Of a stretch of DNA of 64,000 nucleotides, positions 26,051 to 34,400 are shown piece by piece. Source of the stretch: Thermomonas fusca DSM 15424. Lineage in GTDB: Bacteria > Pseudomonadota > Gammaproteobacteria > Xanthomonadales > Xanthomonadaceae. Numbering within the stretch: position 1 is the first letter of the stretch; every line of letters starts with the position of its first letter. Under the pieces are notes generated by a model. It was not told the origin of the DNA. It saw nothing but the letters and a program-made list of their open reading frames with translations, and searched no databases. Both the position numbers and the translations under genes were made by a program. The stretch is taken from contig NZ_AUIV01000020.1 of NCBI RefSeq assembly GCF_000423885.1, forward strand, positions 26,297 through 90,296, read 5' to 3'.

Positions 26051-26221
26051 ATGGGCAAGGGCGACCGCAAGACCGCCAAGGGCAAGCGCTACAACGCCAG
26101 CTACGGCAATGCGCGACTGAAGACCGTGACCAAGGCCGCCGGCACCGCCGCTGCGCCGGTCGCGAAGAAGGTCGCCAGCAAGAGCGTGGCGAAGAAGGCG
26201 GTCAAGAAGACCGCTGCCTGA
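26051..26221 (+). CDS. Ribosomal protein THX-like small basic protein
   Basis: This 56-residue, very basic protein starts MGKGDRKTAKGKRYNASYGN, the signature of the THX (S31e-like) protein that binds 16S rRNA in the small-subunit head. After about residue 24 it carries an extra Ala/Lys-rich tail (AKKVASKSVAKKAVKK) resembling histone H1-like tails. A GGAGC site lies seven bases before the ATG. It is monocistronic, with a strong terminator. The N-terminal assignment is solid; the role of the tail is unknown. Confidence 0.85.
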   Translation: MGKGDRKTAKGKRYNASYGNARLKTVTKAAGTAAAPVAKKVASKSVAKKAVKKTAA

Positions 26222-26242
26222 TCCCGGCGCTGCCGTGACGAT

Positions 26243-26275
26243 GAAGACCCCGCCTCGGCGGGGTCTTCGCGTTTC
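26243..26275 (+). terminator. Rho-independent terminator of the THX-like gene
   Basis: GAAGACCCCGCC and GGCGGGGTCTTC form a perfect 12-base stem with a two-base link, followed by a T-containing tail. Confidence 0.85.
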
Positions 26276-26317
26276 AGGGCCAGGCGCCCGGGGGGCCGGG
26301 CGCGCAGGGTCACAGGG

Positions 26318-27517
26318 TTACTTGCCGGCGCCGGCCTCGATGGCCGCCCAGGCGCGCAGCAGATTGCCGCCGAGGATCTTGCGGATGTCGGCATCGGAAT
26401 GGCCGCGCGATTGCAGGCCGGCCACCAGATTGGGGAAGTCGGCCACGGTCTTGAGTTCGTTGGCCAGCTCGCCGCCCACGCCGTCGAAATCGGAACCGAT
26501 GCCGACGTGGTCGACGCCGAGCAGCTTCACCCCGTAGTCGATCTGGTCCAGCACCTGCGCCAGCGTGCTGCTGCGCACCGGATGCGCCTGCTCCCACGCC
26601 TTCTCGAACGCGGCACGGTCTTCCTGCGGTTTGCCCTGCGCCTTCAGCTCCAGATTGCGCTGGTCGAACGCCACCCGCGCGCGGAACTGCGCCTGCAGGT
26701 CGGCGGCGCTGTCGGGGTTGATGAAGGCGGTGCCGAACGGCACCTGCACCACGCCGCCGCGCGCCGCCACCGCCTTGGCGATCTCGTCGCTGATGTTGCG
26801 CTCGAAGCCGGGTGTGAAATGGCGGAAGGCCGAATGGCTGGCGATCACCGGCACCTTGCTGAGGCGGATCGCCTCCAGCGCCGAGGCATCGCCCAGGTGC
26901 GAGACGTCCACCATGATGCCGAGCCGGTTCATCTCCGCCACCACCTCGCGGCCGAACGGACTCAGCCCGTTCCACTTCTTCTCGGCGGCGTAGGAGGAAT
27001 CGGCCAACCGGTTGGCGGCGCTGTGGGCGAGGGTGATGTAGCGCACGCCGCGGTCGAAGAAGAACCGCACGTTCTCCAGCTTGTCCTGCAGCGGCGCGCC
27101 GTTCTCCATGCCCAGCGGCAGCAGCACGCGGCCGCCTTCGAGCAGGCGCGTGGCATCGCCCGGCGAGGTGAGGATGGCGAACTTGCCGGGATGCCGCTGC
27201 ACCAGCGCCTCGACGCCGTCGATCATCGCGTTGGCGGCCTGCCAGGCGCTGCCGTCGGCGTCCTGCCGCGGGGAGGTGTAGATCGACATGAACGCCACGT
27301 CCAGCCCGCCGGCGCGCGCCTTCGGGTAATCGAACTCGCGGTCCTTGTGCGCGCCGGCAAGGTCGGCCCACTTGTCGGTCAGCACGCCGGGTGCGTCGAT
27401 ATGGGTGTCGACGATGATCGCGTCCTGCGCCAGCCTGCGCGCGGCGTCGGTGGCCTGGGCGTGGGCGACGATGGGGGCGGACAGCAGGCAGGCAGCGGCA
27501 AGCAGGGTGAGGCGCAT
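26318..27517 (-). CDS. Membrane dipeptidase family protein (M19)
   Basis: This 399-residue exported zinc dipeptidase has a signal peptide ending at IVAHAQA. Family motifs are IVDTHIDAPG (HxD zinc ligands), a long TIM barrel with MVDVSHLGDAS, VIASHSAFRHFTPGFERN, and VGIGSDFDGVGG near the C-terminus. Renal-dipeptidase relatives cleave dipeptides, sometimes with D-residues. A GGAG site precedes the ATG. It sits 14 bases behind hutI on the same strand and may be co-transcribed with it. Confidence 0.9.
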   Translation of the reverse strand: MRLTLLAAACLLSAPIVAHAQATDAARRLAQDAIIVDTHIDAPGVLTDKWADLAGAHKDREFDYPKARAGGLDVAFMSIYTSPRQDADGSAWQAANAMIDGVEALVQRHPGKFAILTSPGDATRLLEGGRVLLPLGMENGAPLQDKLENVRFFFDRGVRYITLAHSAANRLADSSYAAEKKWNGLSPFGREVVAEMNRLGIMVDVSHLGDASALEAIRLSKVPVIASHSAFRHFTPGFERNISDEIAKAVAARGGVVQVPFGTAFINPDSAADLQAQFRARVAFDQRNLELKAQGKPQEDRAAFEKAWEQAHPVRSSTLAQVLDQIDYGVKLLGVDHVGIGSDFDGVGGELANELKTVADFPNLVAGLQSRGHSDADIRKILGGNLLRAWAAIEAGAGK

Positions 27518-27530
27518 CGGGATCTCCGGA

Positions 27531-28748
27531 TCAGGAAAGCGGTTGGCCGGCCACGTAGATGCGCGTGGCCAATTGACCGCCAAGCCAATAGCACAGTTCG
27601 GCGGGGTGGGCGACTTCCCAGGCCACCAGATCGGCGCGCAGCCCCTTCCGCAGGATGCCGCGGTCCGCCAGGCCCAGTGCGCGCGCGGCGTTGACGGTGG
27701 CGCCGCGCAGCGCTTCTTCCGGGGTCAGCCGGAAATGCGTGCAGGCCAGCTGCATCGCCTGCCGCAGCGACAGCAGCGGCGACGTACCCGGGTTGCAGTC
27801 GGTGGCCACCGCCATCGCGACGCCGTGTTCGCGCAGCAGCGCTATCGGCGGCAGCTTCGTCTCCCGCAGCACGTGGAAGGCGCCGGGCAGCAGCACCGCC
27901 ACCGTGCCGCGCTTCGCCATCGCGCGCACGCCGTCTTCGCCGGTGTATTCGACATGGTCTGCGGAGAGGCCGCCGAATTCCGCCGTCAGCGCGGCGCCGC
28001 CGAGGTCGCTGAGCTGGTCGGCGTGCAGCTTCACCGGGATGCCGAGCGTGCGCGCGGCTTCGAACAACCGGCGGGTCTGCGCCGGCGAGAAGCCGATGCT
28101 TTCGCAGAACGCGTCCACCGCGTCCACCAGCCCTTCCGCATGCAGCTGCGGCAGCCAATCGATCAGCGCATCGACGTAGCCGTCGGCGTCATCGCGGTAT
28201 TCCGGCGGCAGCGCGTGCGCGGCCAGATAGGTGGTGCGCACGCCGATGCCCAGCAGCTGGCCGATGCGCCGCGCGACGCGCAGCATCTTGCGCTCGTTGT
28301 CGAGATCCAGCCCGTAGCCGGACTTGATCTCCAGCGTGGCCACGCCGTCGCCCAGCAGCGCACGCGCGCGCGGCAGCGACTGCCGCAGCAGCTCGTCCTC
28401 GTCGGCCTGCCGCACGGCCGCCACGCTGGAGCGGATGCCGCCGCCGGCACGCGCGATCTGCTCGTAGCTGGCACCGTTGAGGCGCATGTCGAACTCGTTG
28501 GCGCGGTTGCCGGCGAACACCAGGTGGGTGTGGCAGTCGACCAGCGCCGGGGTGAGCAGGCGACCACCGAGGTCTTCGCTGCGGCCGATGCTGGTGCGCT
28601 TCGGCAAGGCATCCATCGGTCCCAGCCAGGCGATGCGGCCATCCGCGATCGCCAGCGCGGCGTTTTCCACCAGCCCGAACGGCGCCTCGCCGTCCAGCGT
28701 GGCCAAGGTGGCGTGGGTAAGCAGCAGATCCCAGCGGTGGGCCGGCAT
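27531..28748 (-). CDS. hutI: Imidazolonepropionase
   Basis: This is the third enzyme of histidine degradation, hydrolysing imidazolonepropionate to formiminoglutamate. It has 405 residues, as usual. The amidohydrolase pattern is clear: VDCHTHLVFAGNR with the HxH metal ligands, IKSGYGLDL, HADQLSDLGGA, SADHVEYTGEDG, and ATDCNPGTSP with the catalytic Asp region. A GGGAG site is seen before the ATG. It is divergent from hutG. Confidence 0.95.
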   Translation of the reverse strand: MPAHRWDLLLTHATLATLDGEAPFGLVENAALAIADGRIAWLGPMDALPKRTSIGRSEDLGGRLLTPALVDCHTHLVFAGNRANEFDMRLNGASYEQIARAGGGIRSSVAAVRQADEDELLRQSLPRARALLGDGVATLEIKSGYGLDLDNERKMLRVARRIGQLLGIGVRTTYLAAHALPPEYRDDADGYVDALIDWLPQLHAEGLVDAVDAFCESIGFSPAQTRRLFEAARTLGIPVKLHADQLSDLGGAALTAEFGGLSADHVEYTGEDGVRAMAKRGTVAVLLPGAFHVLRETKLPPIALLREHGVAMAVATDCNPGTSPLLSLRQAMQLACTHFRLTPEEALRGATVNAARALGLADRGILRKGLRADLVAWEVAHPAELCYWLGGQLATRIYVAGQPLS

Positions 28749-28879
28749 GGCGACGACTCCCTGATGCGCGTGCGGTTCGGGATTATCGCAAACGCGGTTG
28801 CCTGATCGGTGCGGTGGCGGAAGCCGGCATCGGGCCGCGGCGTTTCCTAGAATGGCGCATCGAAGCCAAGGAGTTCGCC

Positions 28880-28915
28880 ATGCATCCCTTCACCGCCCGC
28901 GAGCCGTCGGCATGA
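28880..28915 (+). CDS. 11-codon mini-ORF coupled to hutG
   Basis: MHPFTAREPSA is preceded by a strong AAGGAG site six bases upstream, and its stop overlaps the hutG start as ATGA. hutG has no equally good site of its own, so the mini-ORF may set hutG translation. It could also be the remnant of a lost gene. Confidence 0.4.
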   Translation: MHPFTAREPSA

Positions 28916-29862
28916 GCGCCATCGAAGGCTGGAGCGGCCGCATCGACCTGCCCGAGGATGCATCGACCCGTCGCTGGCATCAGTGGGTGCGGGCGCCGCA
29001 GCCGGGCAGTGAGCCGGGCGTGGCGGTGCTGGGCTTCGCCTGCGACGAAGGCGTGCGCCGCAACCACGGCCGCGTGGGCGCGGCGGAAGGACCGGCGGCG
29101 CTGCGCAGGATGCTGTCCAACCTGCCGGTACTGGACGACGCCCCGCTGTACGACGCCGGCACCGTCGCCTGCGCCGATGGCGATCTGGAAGCCGCGCAGA
29201 CGCGCTACGCCGAGGCGATGGCGGCGCTGCTGGACGCCGGTCACCTGGCGGTGGGGCTGGGCGGCGGCCACGAGATCGCCTTCGCCAGCTACCTGGGCCT
29301 GGCGCGGCACCTGCGCGCGCGCAGGCCGCGGGTGGCCATCGTCAACATCGACGCTCATTTCGACCTGCGCCGGCAGGACCAGGGCAGTTCCGGCACGCCG
29401 TTCCTGCAGGCCATCGAAGATGCGCGCGAACGCGGCCTGCCGCTGGACTATCTGGCCTACGGCATCAGCGCCGCCGCCAACACCCGCGTGCTGTTCGATA
29501 CCGCCAACGCACTGGGCGTGCACTACGTGCGCGACGACGAACTCGGCCTGCTCGAGTTGCCGCAGCGATTGGCCGAACTGAAGGAGAAGCTGGCCGACGT
29601 CGATGCGATCTACCTGACCATCGACATCGACGGCCTGCCGCACGCGATGGCCCCCGGCGTCAGCGCGCCGGCTGCGCGCGGGGTGCCGATGGAGGTGGTG
29701 GAGCCGCTGCTCGACGCTGTCGCCGCCACCGGCAAGTTGATGCTGATGGACGTTGCGGAATTGTCGCCGCCGCTGGATCGCGACAACGTCACCGCGCGCG
29801 TCGCTGCGCGCCTGATCCACCGGGTGGCGCATGCAGCGATGATGGCCACGCGCGCGTCATAG
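28912..29862 (+). CDS. hutG: Formimidoylglutamase
   Basis: This arginase-family enzyme (316 residues) hydrolyses N-formimidoylglutamate to glutamate and formamide in histidine breakdown. The binuclear manganese site is visible as GLGGGHEIAFA, NIDAHFDLR and TIDIDGLPHAMAPG. The frame is open 38 codons upstream, but MSAIEGW follows the mini-ORF in a four-base ATGA overlap and gives the family length. It is divergent from hutI. No hutH is in this window. Confidence 0.9.
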   Translation: MSAIEGWSGRIDLPEDASTRRWHQWVRAPQPGSEPGVAVLGFACDEGVRRNHGRVGAAEGPAALRRMLSNLPVLDDAPLYDAGTVACADGDLEAAQTRYAEAMAALLDAGHLAVGLGGGHEIAFASYLGLARHLRARRPRVAIVNIDAHFDLRRQDQGSSGTPFLQAIEDARERGLPLDYLAYGISAAANTRVLFDTANALGVHYVRDDELGLLELPQRLAELKEKLADVDAIYLTIDIDGLPHAMAPGVSAPAARGVPMEVVEPLLDAVAATGKLMLMDVAELSPPLDRDNVTARVAARLIHRVAHAAMMATRAS

Positions 29863-29901
29863 GCCGTGCTTGCGCCACGGAGCGCCGCCACGCGGGCGAC
29901 G

Positions 29902-30426
29902 CTAGAACAGGCTGCCGGTGGCCGGCACGTGACCGAACAGATCGGCAGCCGGCGGCAGTCCACCCTCCAGCCGCAGCAATGCTTCCTTCACCGGCAGGCC
30001 GCCACCGAAGCCGGTCAGCGCGCCGTCGGTGCCGATCACCCGGTGGCAGGGGAGCACGATCGGCAGCGGGTTGCGACCGTTGGCCGCGCCCACCGCGCGG
30101 GTGCCGTTGGGGTTGTCCAAGCGCTGCGCCAGCTGCGCATAGCTGATGGTGTCGCCGAACGGGATCCGCGCCAGCTCCCACCAGACCCGCAGCTGGAACC
30201 CGGTGCCCTGTGGCGCCAGCGGCAGCTCGAAGCGCTGGCGCTTGCCGGCGAAATATTCGCCAAGCTGCGCCTCGGCGGCCTGCAGCACCTCGTTGTCGCC
30301 GCCGTGCCAGTCGGCGCGGTTGGCGGGATGGCGGTTGTGGCGGAACTCGATGTGGCGCAGCCCGCTGGCATCCGCCGCCAGCATCAGCGGCCCCACCGGG
30401 CTGTCGATCCGGCGGCACAGGATCAC
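29902..30426 (-). CDS. ogt: Methylated-DNA--protein-cysteine methyltransferase
   Basis: This suicide enzyme transfers alkyl groups from O6-alkylguanine to its own cysteine. It has 174 residues, and the active-site motif is LPCHRVIGTDG. The helix-turn-helix part includes TISYAQLAQRLDNPNGTRAVGAANGRNP. A C-terminal GFGGGLPVKEALLRLEGG is typical. The start is GTG at 30426, overlapping the stop of the upstream phosphodiesterase gene as GTGA, so the two are translationally coupled. The long upstream open frame is an artefact of high GC. Confidence 0.92.
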   Translation of the reverse strand: MILCRRIDSPVGPLMLAADASGLRHIEFRHNRHPANRADWHGGDNEVLQAAEAQLGEYFAGKRQRFELPLAPQGTGFQLRVWWELARIPFGDTISYAQLAQRLDNPNGTRAVGAANGRNPLPIVLPCHRVIGTDGALTGFGGGLPVKEALLRLEGGLPPAADLFGHVPATGSLF

Positions 30427-31670
30427 CGCGCTGGCTCCAGCGCCGGCAGCAGCGGGGAAATGTCGCCGTCGTTGTCCTCCGGCTGCAGCGCCAGCAGGCG
30501 CATCAGCAGCGGATAAACATCGACGTTGTCGAACACCGGCAGGCGGGTGCCGGGGCGGAACGCAGGGCCGGCGGCGATGAAGGTGGCGCGCATCGATGGC
30601 AACGACGGGTCGTAGCCATGCGAGCCGCGCGCGTGCGCCTGCTGCAGGCGGGTCGCGCGTGCCTGTGCAAACAAGGCATCCCAGCCGGGTGCCATCTGGC
30701 AAACGATGGCGGGAATGCGCGGATGGCTGCCGTAATGCCAGTGCGCGGGCAGCTCGCCCTTGCGCCAGCACCGGTACTGCGGGTGCGCGCCCAGCAGCTG
30801 GCGCTCGGCCACGGCGACCTTGCCGGCACGCGGCGCGAAGCCGATCACCTGGCCCACGCTGACCGCCTGCGCCACTCCCGGCGGGGCCATGTCTTCGACG
30901 GCGATGCTCTGCCCCGGCGGCACGGTTTCGAAGCCGTGGTCGGAGACAACGACCAGATTGGTGGCGTCCAGTTGGCCGGCGGCACGCAGGCCATCCAGCA
31001 GTTGCCCCAGCGCTGCATCCACGCGGGCGCGGGCGGCGCGCGCAGCCGCTGACCCCGGGCCCTGATCGTGGCTGACGTGGTCGACCACATCGAAGTACAG
31101 GGTGATGAACCGCGGCCGCTCCGCGGTTGGCAGGCGCAGCCATTCCAGTACCTGGGCGACGCGGTCGGCATCGCTGACCTCCCCGTCATAGCTGCGCCAG
31201 CGCCATGGCCGCACGCCGTCGATCTCCGCCTCGCTGCCGGGCCAGAACATGGTGGCCGCGCGCAGGCCGGCGCGCTGCACGCTGATCCACACCGGCGTGC
31301 CGCCCTGCCACCAGCCGGCGTTGCCCACCGCCTCGCGGTTGCTCAGGCGGAACTCGCCAAGGCCGGCATCCTCCATCGTGTTGTGGATGATCCCGTGCTG
31401 GTTGGGCCGCCGCCCCGTGACCAGCGTGTAGTGGTTCGGAAAGGTGAGGCTGGGGTAGGACGGCCGCATCCCCTGCGCGCGCACGTTGGCGTTGGCCAGC
31501 GCATCCAGCACCGGCATCTGCTCACGGGTGACATCGGTGGGGCGCAGGCCATCCACGGAGATCAGCAGCAGCGTGGCAGGCTGCGGGACGGGTGGTGACG
31601 GAGGCCGGGTGGCGCAGGCGGACACCAGCAGCACGATCGCCAGCAGTCCGCTTCGGAAGAAGGTTCGCAT
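30423..31670 (-). CDS. Nucleotide pyrophosphatase/phosphodiesterase lipoprotein
   Basis: This 415-residue alkaline-phosphatase-superfamily enzyme is close to the Xanthomonas NPP model enzyme. It has a lipoprotein signal ending in LLVSAC (Cys19). Motifs are LLISVDGLRP for metal binding, SLTFPNHYTLVTG with the nucleophile Thr76, FDVVDHVSHDQGP and VVVSDHGFE for the second metal, and ARGSHGYD near the C-terminus. It hydrolyses nucleotide or other phosphodiesters in the periplasm. ogt overlaps its stop, and the TetR gene lies 43 bases upstream on the same strand. Confidence 0.88.
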   Translation of the reverse strand: MRTFFRSGLLAIVLLVSACATRPPSPPVPQPATLLLISVDGLRPTDVTREQMPVLDALANANVRAQGMRPSYPSLTFPNHYTLVTGRRPNQHGIIHNTMEDAGLGEFRLSNREAVGNAGWWQGGTPVWISVQRAGLRAATMFWPGSEAEIDGVRPWRWRSYDGEVSDADRVAQVLEWLRLPTAERPRFITLYFDVVDHVSHDQGPGSAAARAARARVDAALGQLLDGLRAAGQLDATNLVVVSDHGFETVPPGQSIAVEDMAPPGVAQAVSVGQVIGFAPRAGKVAVAERQLLGAHPQYRCWRKGELPAHWHYGSHPRIPAIVCQMAPGWDALFAQARATRLQQAHARGSHGYDPSLPSMRATFIAAGPAFRPGTRLPVFDNVDVYPLLMRLLALQPEDNDGDISPLLPALEPAR

Positions 31671-31713
31671 CCAATGGATGATAGCGAAGCGGGATATCGC
31701 TTTGTCGCGCGGA

Positions 31714-32295
31714 TCAGCTGCGCAACCCATCCAGCAGGTGGTGCAGGGAAGTGGTGAAGAAGGCGCGGAACCCCGCTTCGTCGAAGCTGAAGCGGCCGGC
31801 GCGTTGCAGCGCGATCAGGCCGTGCGCATGCGCCCATACCGTCATGGTCAGCGCCCAGGCATCGCCCCCGCGCAGCTGGCCCCGCGCCTGCGCCTCCACC
31901 ACCGCTTCGTGCATCACATTGGCGGTGGGCGATTGTCCTGCGATGAAATCCGCGGGGAAGCGCCGCGCGTTGCGGCGGCGCGCGAGGAAAGCGTGGTCGA
32001 ACAGGTGCGGGTAGGCCAGCGCGTAGTCGAGGTAGATCTGCTGGGTCGCCAGCAGCCGCGCGAGCGGGTCCTTGCCTTGGCGGTGCGCGTCCCAGTGGCG
32101 GGCGATCTCGTCGAAGCTGTCATCGCTGATCTTTCCCAGCAGCGCCTCGCGGCTGCGGAAATGCCGGTAGATCGCGGTCGGGGTGATGCCCACCGCGTCT
32201 GCCACCTTGCGCATGCTCACGCTGTCTGCGCCTTCGCGCTCGAACAGCGCGCGCGCGGCGTTGAGGATGCGGGTGGCGGTATCGGGGTGGGCCAT
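31714..32295 (-). CDS. TetR/AcrR-family transcriptional regulator
   Basis: This 193-residue repressor has an N-terminal helix-turn-helix (about residues 10-55: SMRKVADAVGITPTAIYRHFRSREALL) and a helical ligand-binding domain of the TetR_C_33-like type with unknown inducer. The ATG at 32295 has no Shine-Dalgarno, and a perfect 17-base palindrome covers its start, so translation may be leaderless and the gene self-repressed. It heads a TetR-phosphodiesterase-ogt strand run and is divergent from hutU. Confidence 0.88.
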   Translation of the reverse strand: MAHPDTATRILNAARALFEREGADSVSMRKVADAVGITPTAIYRHFRSREALLGKISDDSFDEIARHWDAHRQGKDPLARLLATQQIYLDYALAYPHLFDHAFLARRRNARRFPADFIAGQSPTANVMHEAVVEAQARGQLRGGDAWALTMTVWAHAHGLIALQRAGRFSFDEAGFRAFFTTSLHHLLDGLRS

Positions 32296-32311
32296 GTTTA
32301 CAGCGTAAACA
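32295..32311. promoter_or_regulatory. Palindromic operator overlapping the tetR start
   Basis: TGTTTACAGCGTAAACA has perfect seven-base arms around AGC. Its first base is the A of the tetR start codon read on the minus strand. This is the size and place expected for an autoregulatory TetR operator; the hutU start lies 120 bases away on the other side. Confidence 0.7.
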
Positions 32312-32431
32312 AAGCGGCGGAAATCGCGCAAATCCGGACCGGAATCCGCCGAATCCGCGGCCTGCGTGCTGGCGGCACATACGGATGCGGCGCAGACTTT
32401 TCGCCATCCCATTTCGCCGTTGGAGCGCGCC

Positions 32432-34102
32432 ATGACCGCCAGCAACCGCCATGATCCGTCCCGTTCGATCCGCGCGCCGCGTGGCAACCAGCTGAACTGC
32501 AGGAGCTGGCTGACCGAGGCGCCGTTCCGGATGCTGCAGAACAACCTGGATGCGGAAGTGGCGGAAGATCCGGCCTCGCTGGTGGTGTACGGCGGCATCG
32601 GCCGCGCCGCACGCGACTGGGACTGCTACGACCGGATCCTCGAGACCCTGAAGACCCTCGGCGACGACGAAACCCTGCTGGTGCAGTCCGGCAAGCCGGT
32701 GGGGGTGTTCCCCACCCATGCGGACGCGCCGCGCGTGCTGATCGCCAATTCCAACCTGGTGCCGCACTGGGCCAACTGGGAGCACTTCAACGAGCTCGAT
32801 AAGAAGGGCCTGATGATGTACGGGCAGATGACCGCCGGCAGCTGGATCTACATCGGCAGCCAGGGCATCGTGCAGGGCACCTACGAAACCTTCGTGGAAA
32901 TGGGCCGCCAGCACTACGGCGGATCGCTGAAAGGCAAATGGCTGCTGACCGCCGGGCTTGGCGGCATGGGCGGCGCGCAGCCCCTGGCGGCATCGCTGGC
33001 CGGCATGAGCAGCCTCAACATCGAATGCCGCCAGAGCAGCATCGACTTCCGCCTGAAGACCCGCTACGTCGACGAGCAGGCCAGCGACATCGACGACGCG
33101 CTGGCCCGCATCGCCAGATACACGGCGGCCGGCGAGGCCAAGTCCATCGCCCTGCTGGGCAACGCCGCGGAAATCCTGCCGGAGCTGGCGCGCCGCGGCG
33201 TGCGCCCGGACTGTGTGACCGACCAGACCAGCGCGCACGACCCAGTGCACGGCTACCTGCCGATCGGCTGGACGCTGGAACAGTGGCTGGCCGAACAGAA
33301 GGCGAACCCGGAGAAGGTGCGCGACGCAGCCAAGCAGTCGATGCGCTTGCACGTGGAGGCGATGCTGGCCTTCCATGCCGCCGGCATCCCGACCGTGGAC
33401 TACGGCAACAACATCCGCCAGATGGCGTTCGATGTCGGCTGCGAAAACGCCTTCGCCTTCCCCGGCTTCGTGCCGGCCTACGTGCGCCCGTTGTTCTGCC
33501 GCGGCGTCGGCCCGTTCCGCTGGGTGGCGCTCAGCGGCGATCCGGAAGACATCTACAGGACCGATGCCAAGGTCAAGGAGCTGATCCCGGACGATGCCCA
33601 CCTGCACAACTGGCTGGACATGGCGCGCGAGCGGATCAGCTTTCAGGGCCTGCCGGCGCGGATCTGCTGGGTGGGCCTGGGCCTGCGCCACAAGCTGGGC
33701 CTGGCGTTCAACGAAATGGTCCGCAACGGCGAACTGAAGGCGCCGGTGGTGATCGGCCGCGACCATCTCGACAGTGGTTCTGTGGCCTCGCCCAATCGCG
33801 AAACGGAATCCATGCGCGATGGTTCCGACGCCGTCTCCGACTGGCCGCTGCTCAACGCCATGCTCAACGTTGCTGGCGGCGCGACCTGGGTGAGCCTGCA
33901 CCACGGCGGCGGCGTCGGCATGGGCTATTCGCAGCATTCCGGCGTGGTCATCGTCTGCGACGGCAGCGAGGCCGCCGACAAGCGCATCGCCCGCGTGCTC
34001 TGGAACGACCCCGGCACCGGCGTGATGCGCCATGCCGATGCCGGCTACGAGATCGCCAGGGACTGTGCGCGTGAGCAGGGCCTGAAGCTGCCGATGCTGT
34101 GA
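32432..34102 (+). CDS. hutU: Urocanate hydratase
   Basis: This is the second enzyme of histidine breakdown, hydrating urocanate to imidazolonepropionate with tightly bound NAD. It has 556 residues, the normal length. The NAD site GLGGMGGAQP starts near residue 175, and the catalytic cysteine equivalent to Cys410 of the Pseudomonas enzyme is in RICWVGLG (residue 412). A GGAG site lies six bases before the ATG. The other hut genes here are ~2.6 kb away, separated by unrelated genes. Confidence 0.96.
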   Translation: MTASNRHDPSRSIRAPRGNQLNCRSWLTEAPFRMLQNNLDAEVAEDPASLVVYGGIGRAARDWDCYDRILETLKTLGDDETLLVQSGKPVGVFPTHADAPRVLIANSNLVPHWANWEHFNELDKKGLMMYGQMTAGSWIYIGSQGIVQGTYETFVEMGRQHYGGSLKGKWLLTAGLGGMGGAQPLAASLAGMSSLNIECRQSSIDFRLKTRYVDEQASDIDDALARIARYTAAGEAKSIALLGNAAEILPELARRGVRPDCVTDQTSAHDPVHGYLPIGWTLEQWLAEQKANPEKVRDAAKQSMRLHVEAMLAFHAAGIPTVDYGNNIRQMAFDVGCENAFAFPGFVPAYVRPLFCRGVGPFRWVALSGDPEDIYRTDAKVKELIPDDAHLHNWLDMARERISFQGLPARICWVGLGLRHKLGLAFNEMVRNGELKAPVVIGRDHLDSGSVASPNRETESMRDGSDAVSDWPLLNAMLNVAGGATWVSLHHGGGVGMGYSQHSGVVIVCDGSEAADKRIARVLWNDPGTGVMRHADAGYEIARDCAREQGLKLPML

Positions 34103-34177
34103 ATCCCGCCACGGCGAACGTGGGTCCCCATCGAGTTGGGCGCACAATGCGGGGTTTCCAGACCCACCGGATGTGCC

Positions 34178-34396
34178 ATGGACGTTGAAGAACTGATCAA
34201 GGCTGCCCTGCGCGAGGCCGGCTATGGCGCCGACGCCATCGGTTCGGCCCTGCCGCGCATCATGCGCATCCTGCAGGCGGAGGATGTCCGCCTGGAGGTC
34301 GGACGTCCGCTTTCGCGCAAGGAGCGCGAGTACGTACGCGTGCAACTGGAGATCGGCCTGAGCGTGTCGGAAGTGCTGGCAGGCTTGAAGGCTTGA
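34178..34396 (+). CDS. Hypothetical 72-residue protein
   Basis: This small cytosolic protein is of unknown function. MDVEELIKAALREAGYG is followed by an amphipathic helical region rich in charged residues (EDVRLEVGRPLSRKEREYV), with no cysteines and no membrane segment. The stop is four bases from the start of an ATP-grasp gene, so the two are very likely co-transcribed. A short leader peptide or small partner protein are both possible. The codon usage agrees with its neighbours. Confidence 0.55.
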   Translation: MDVEELIKAALREAGYGADAIGSALPRIMRILQAEDVRLEVGRPLSRKEREYVRVQLEIGLSVSEVLAGLKA

Positions 34397-34400
34397 AGGC

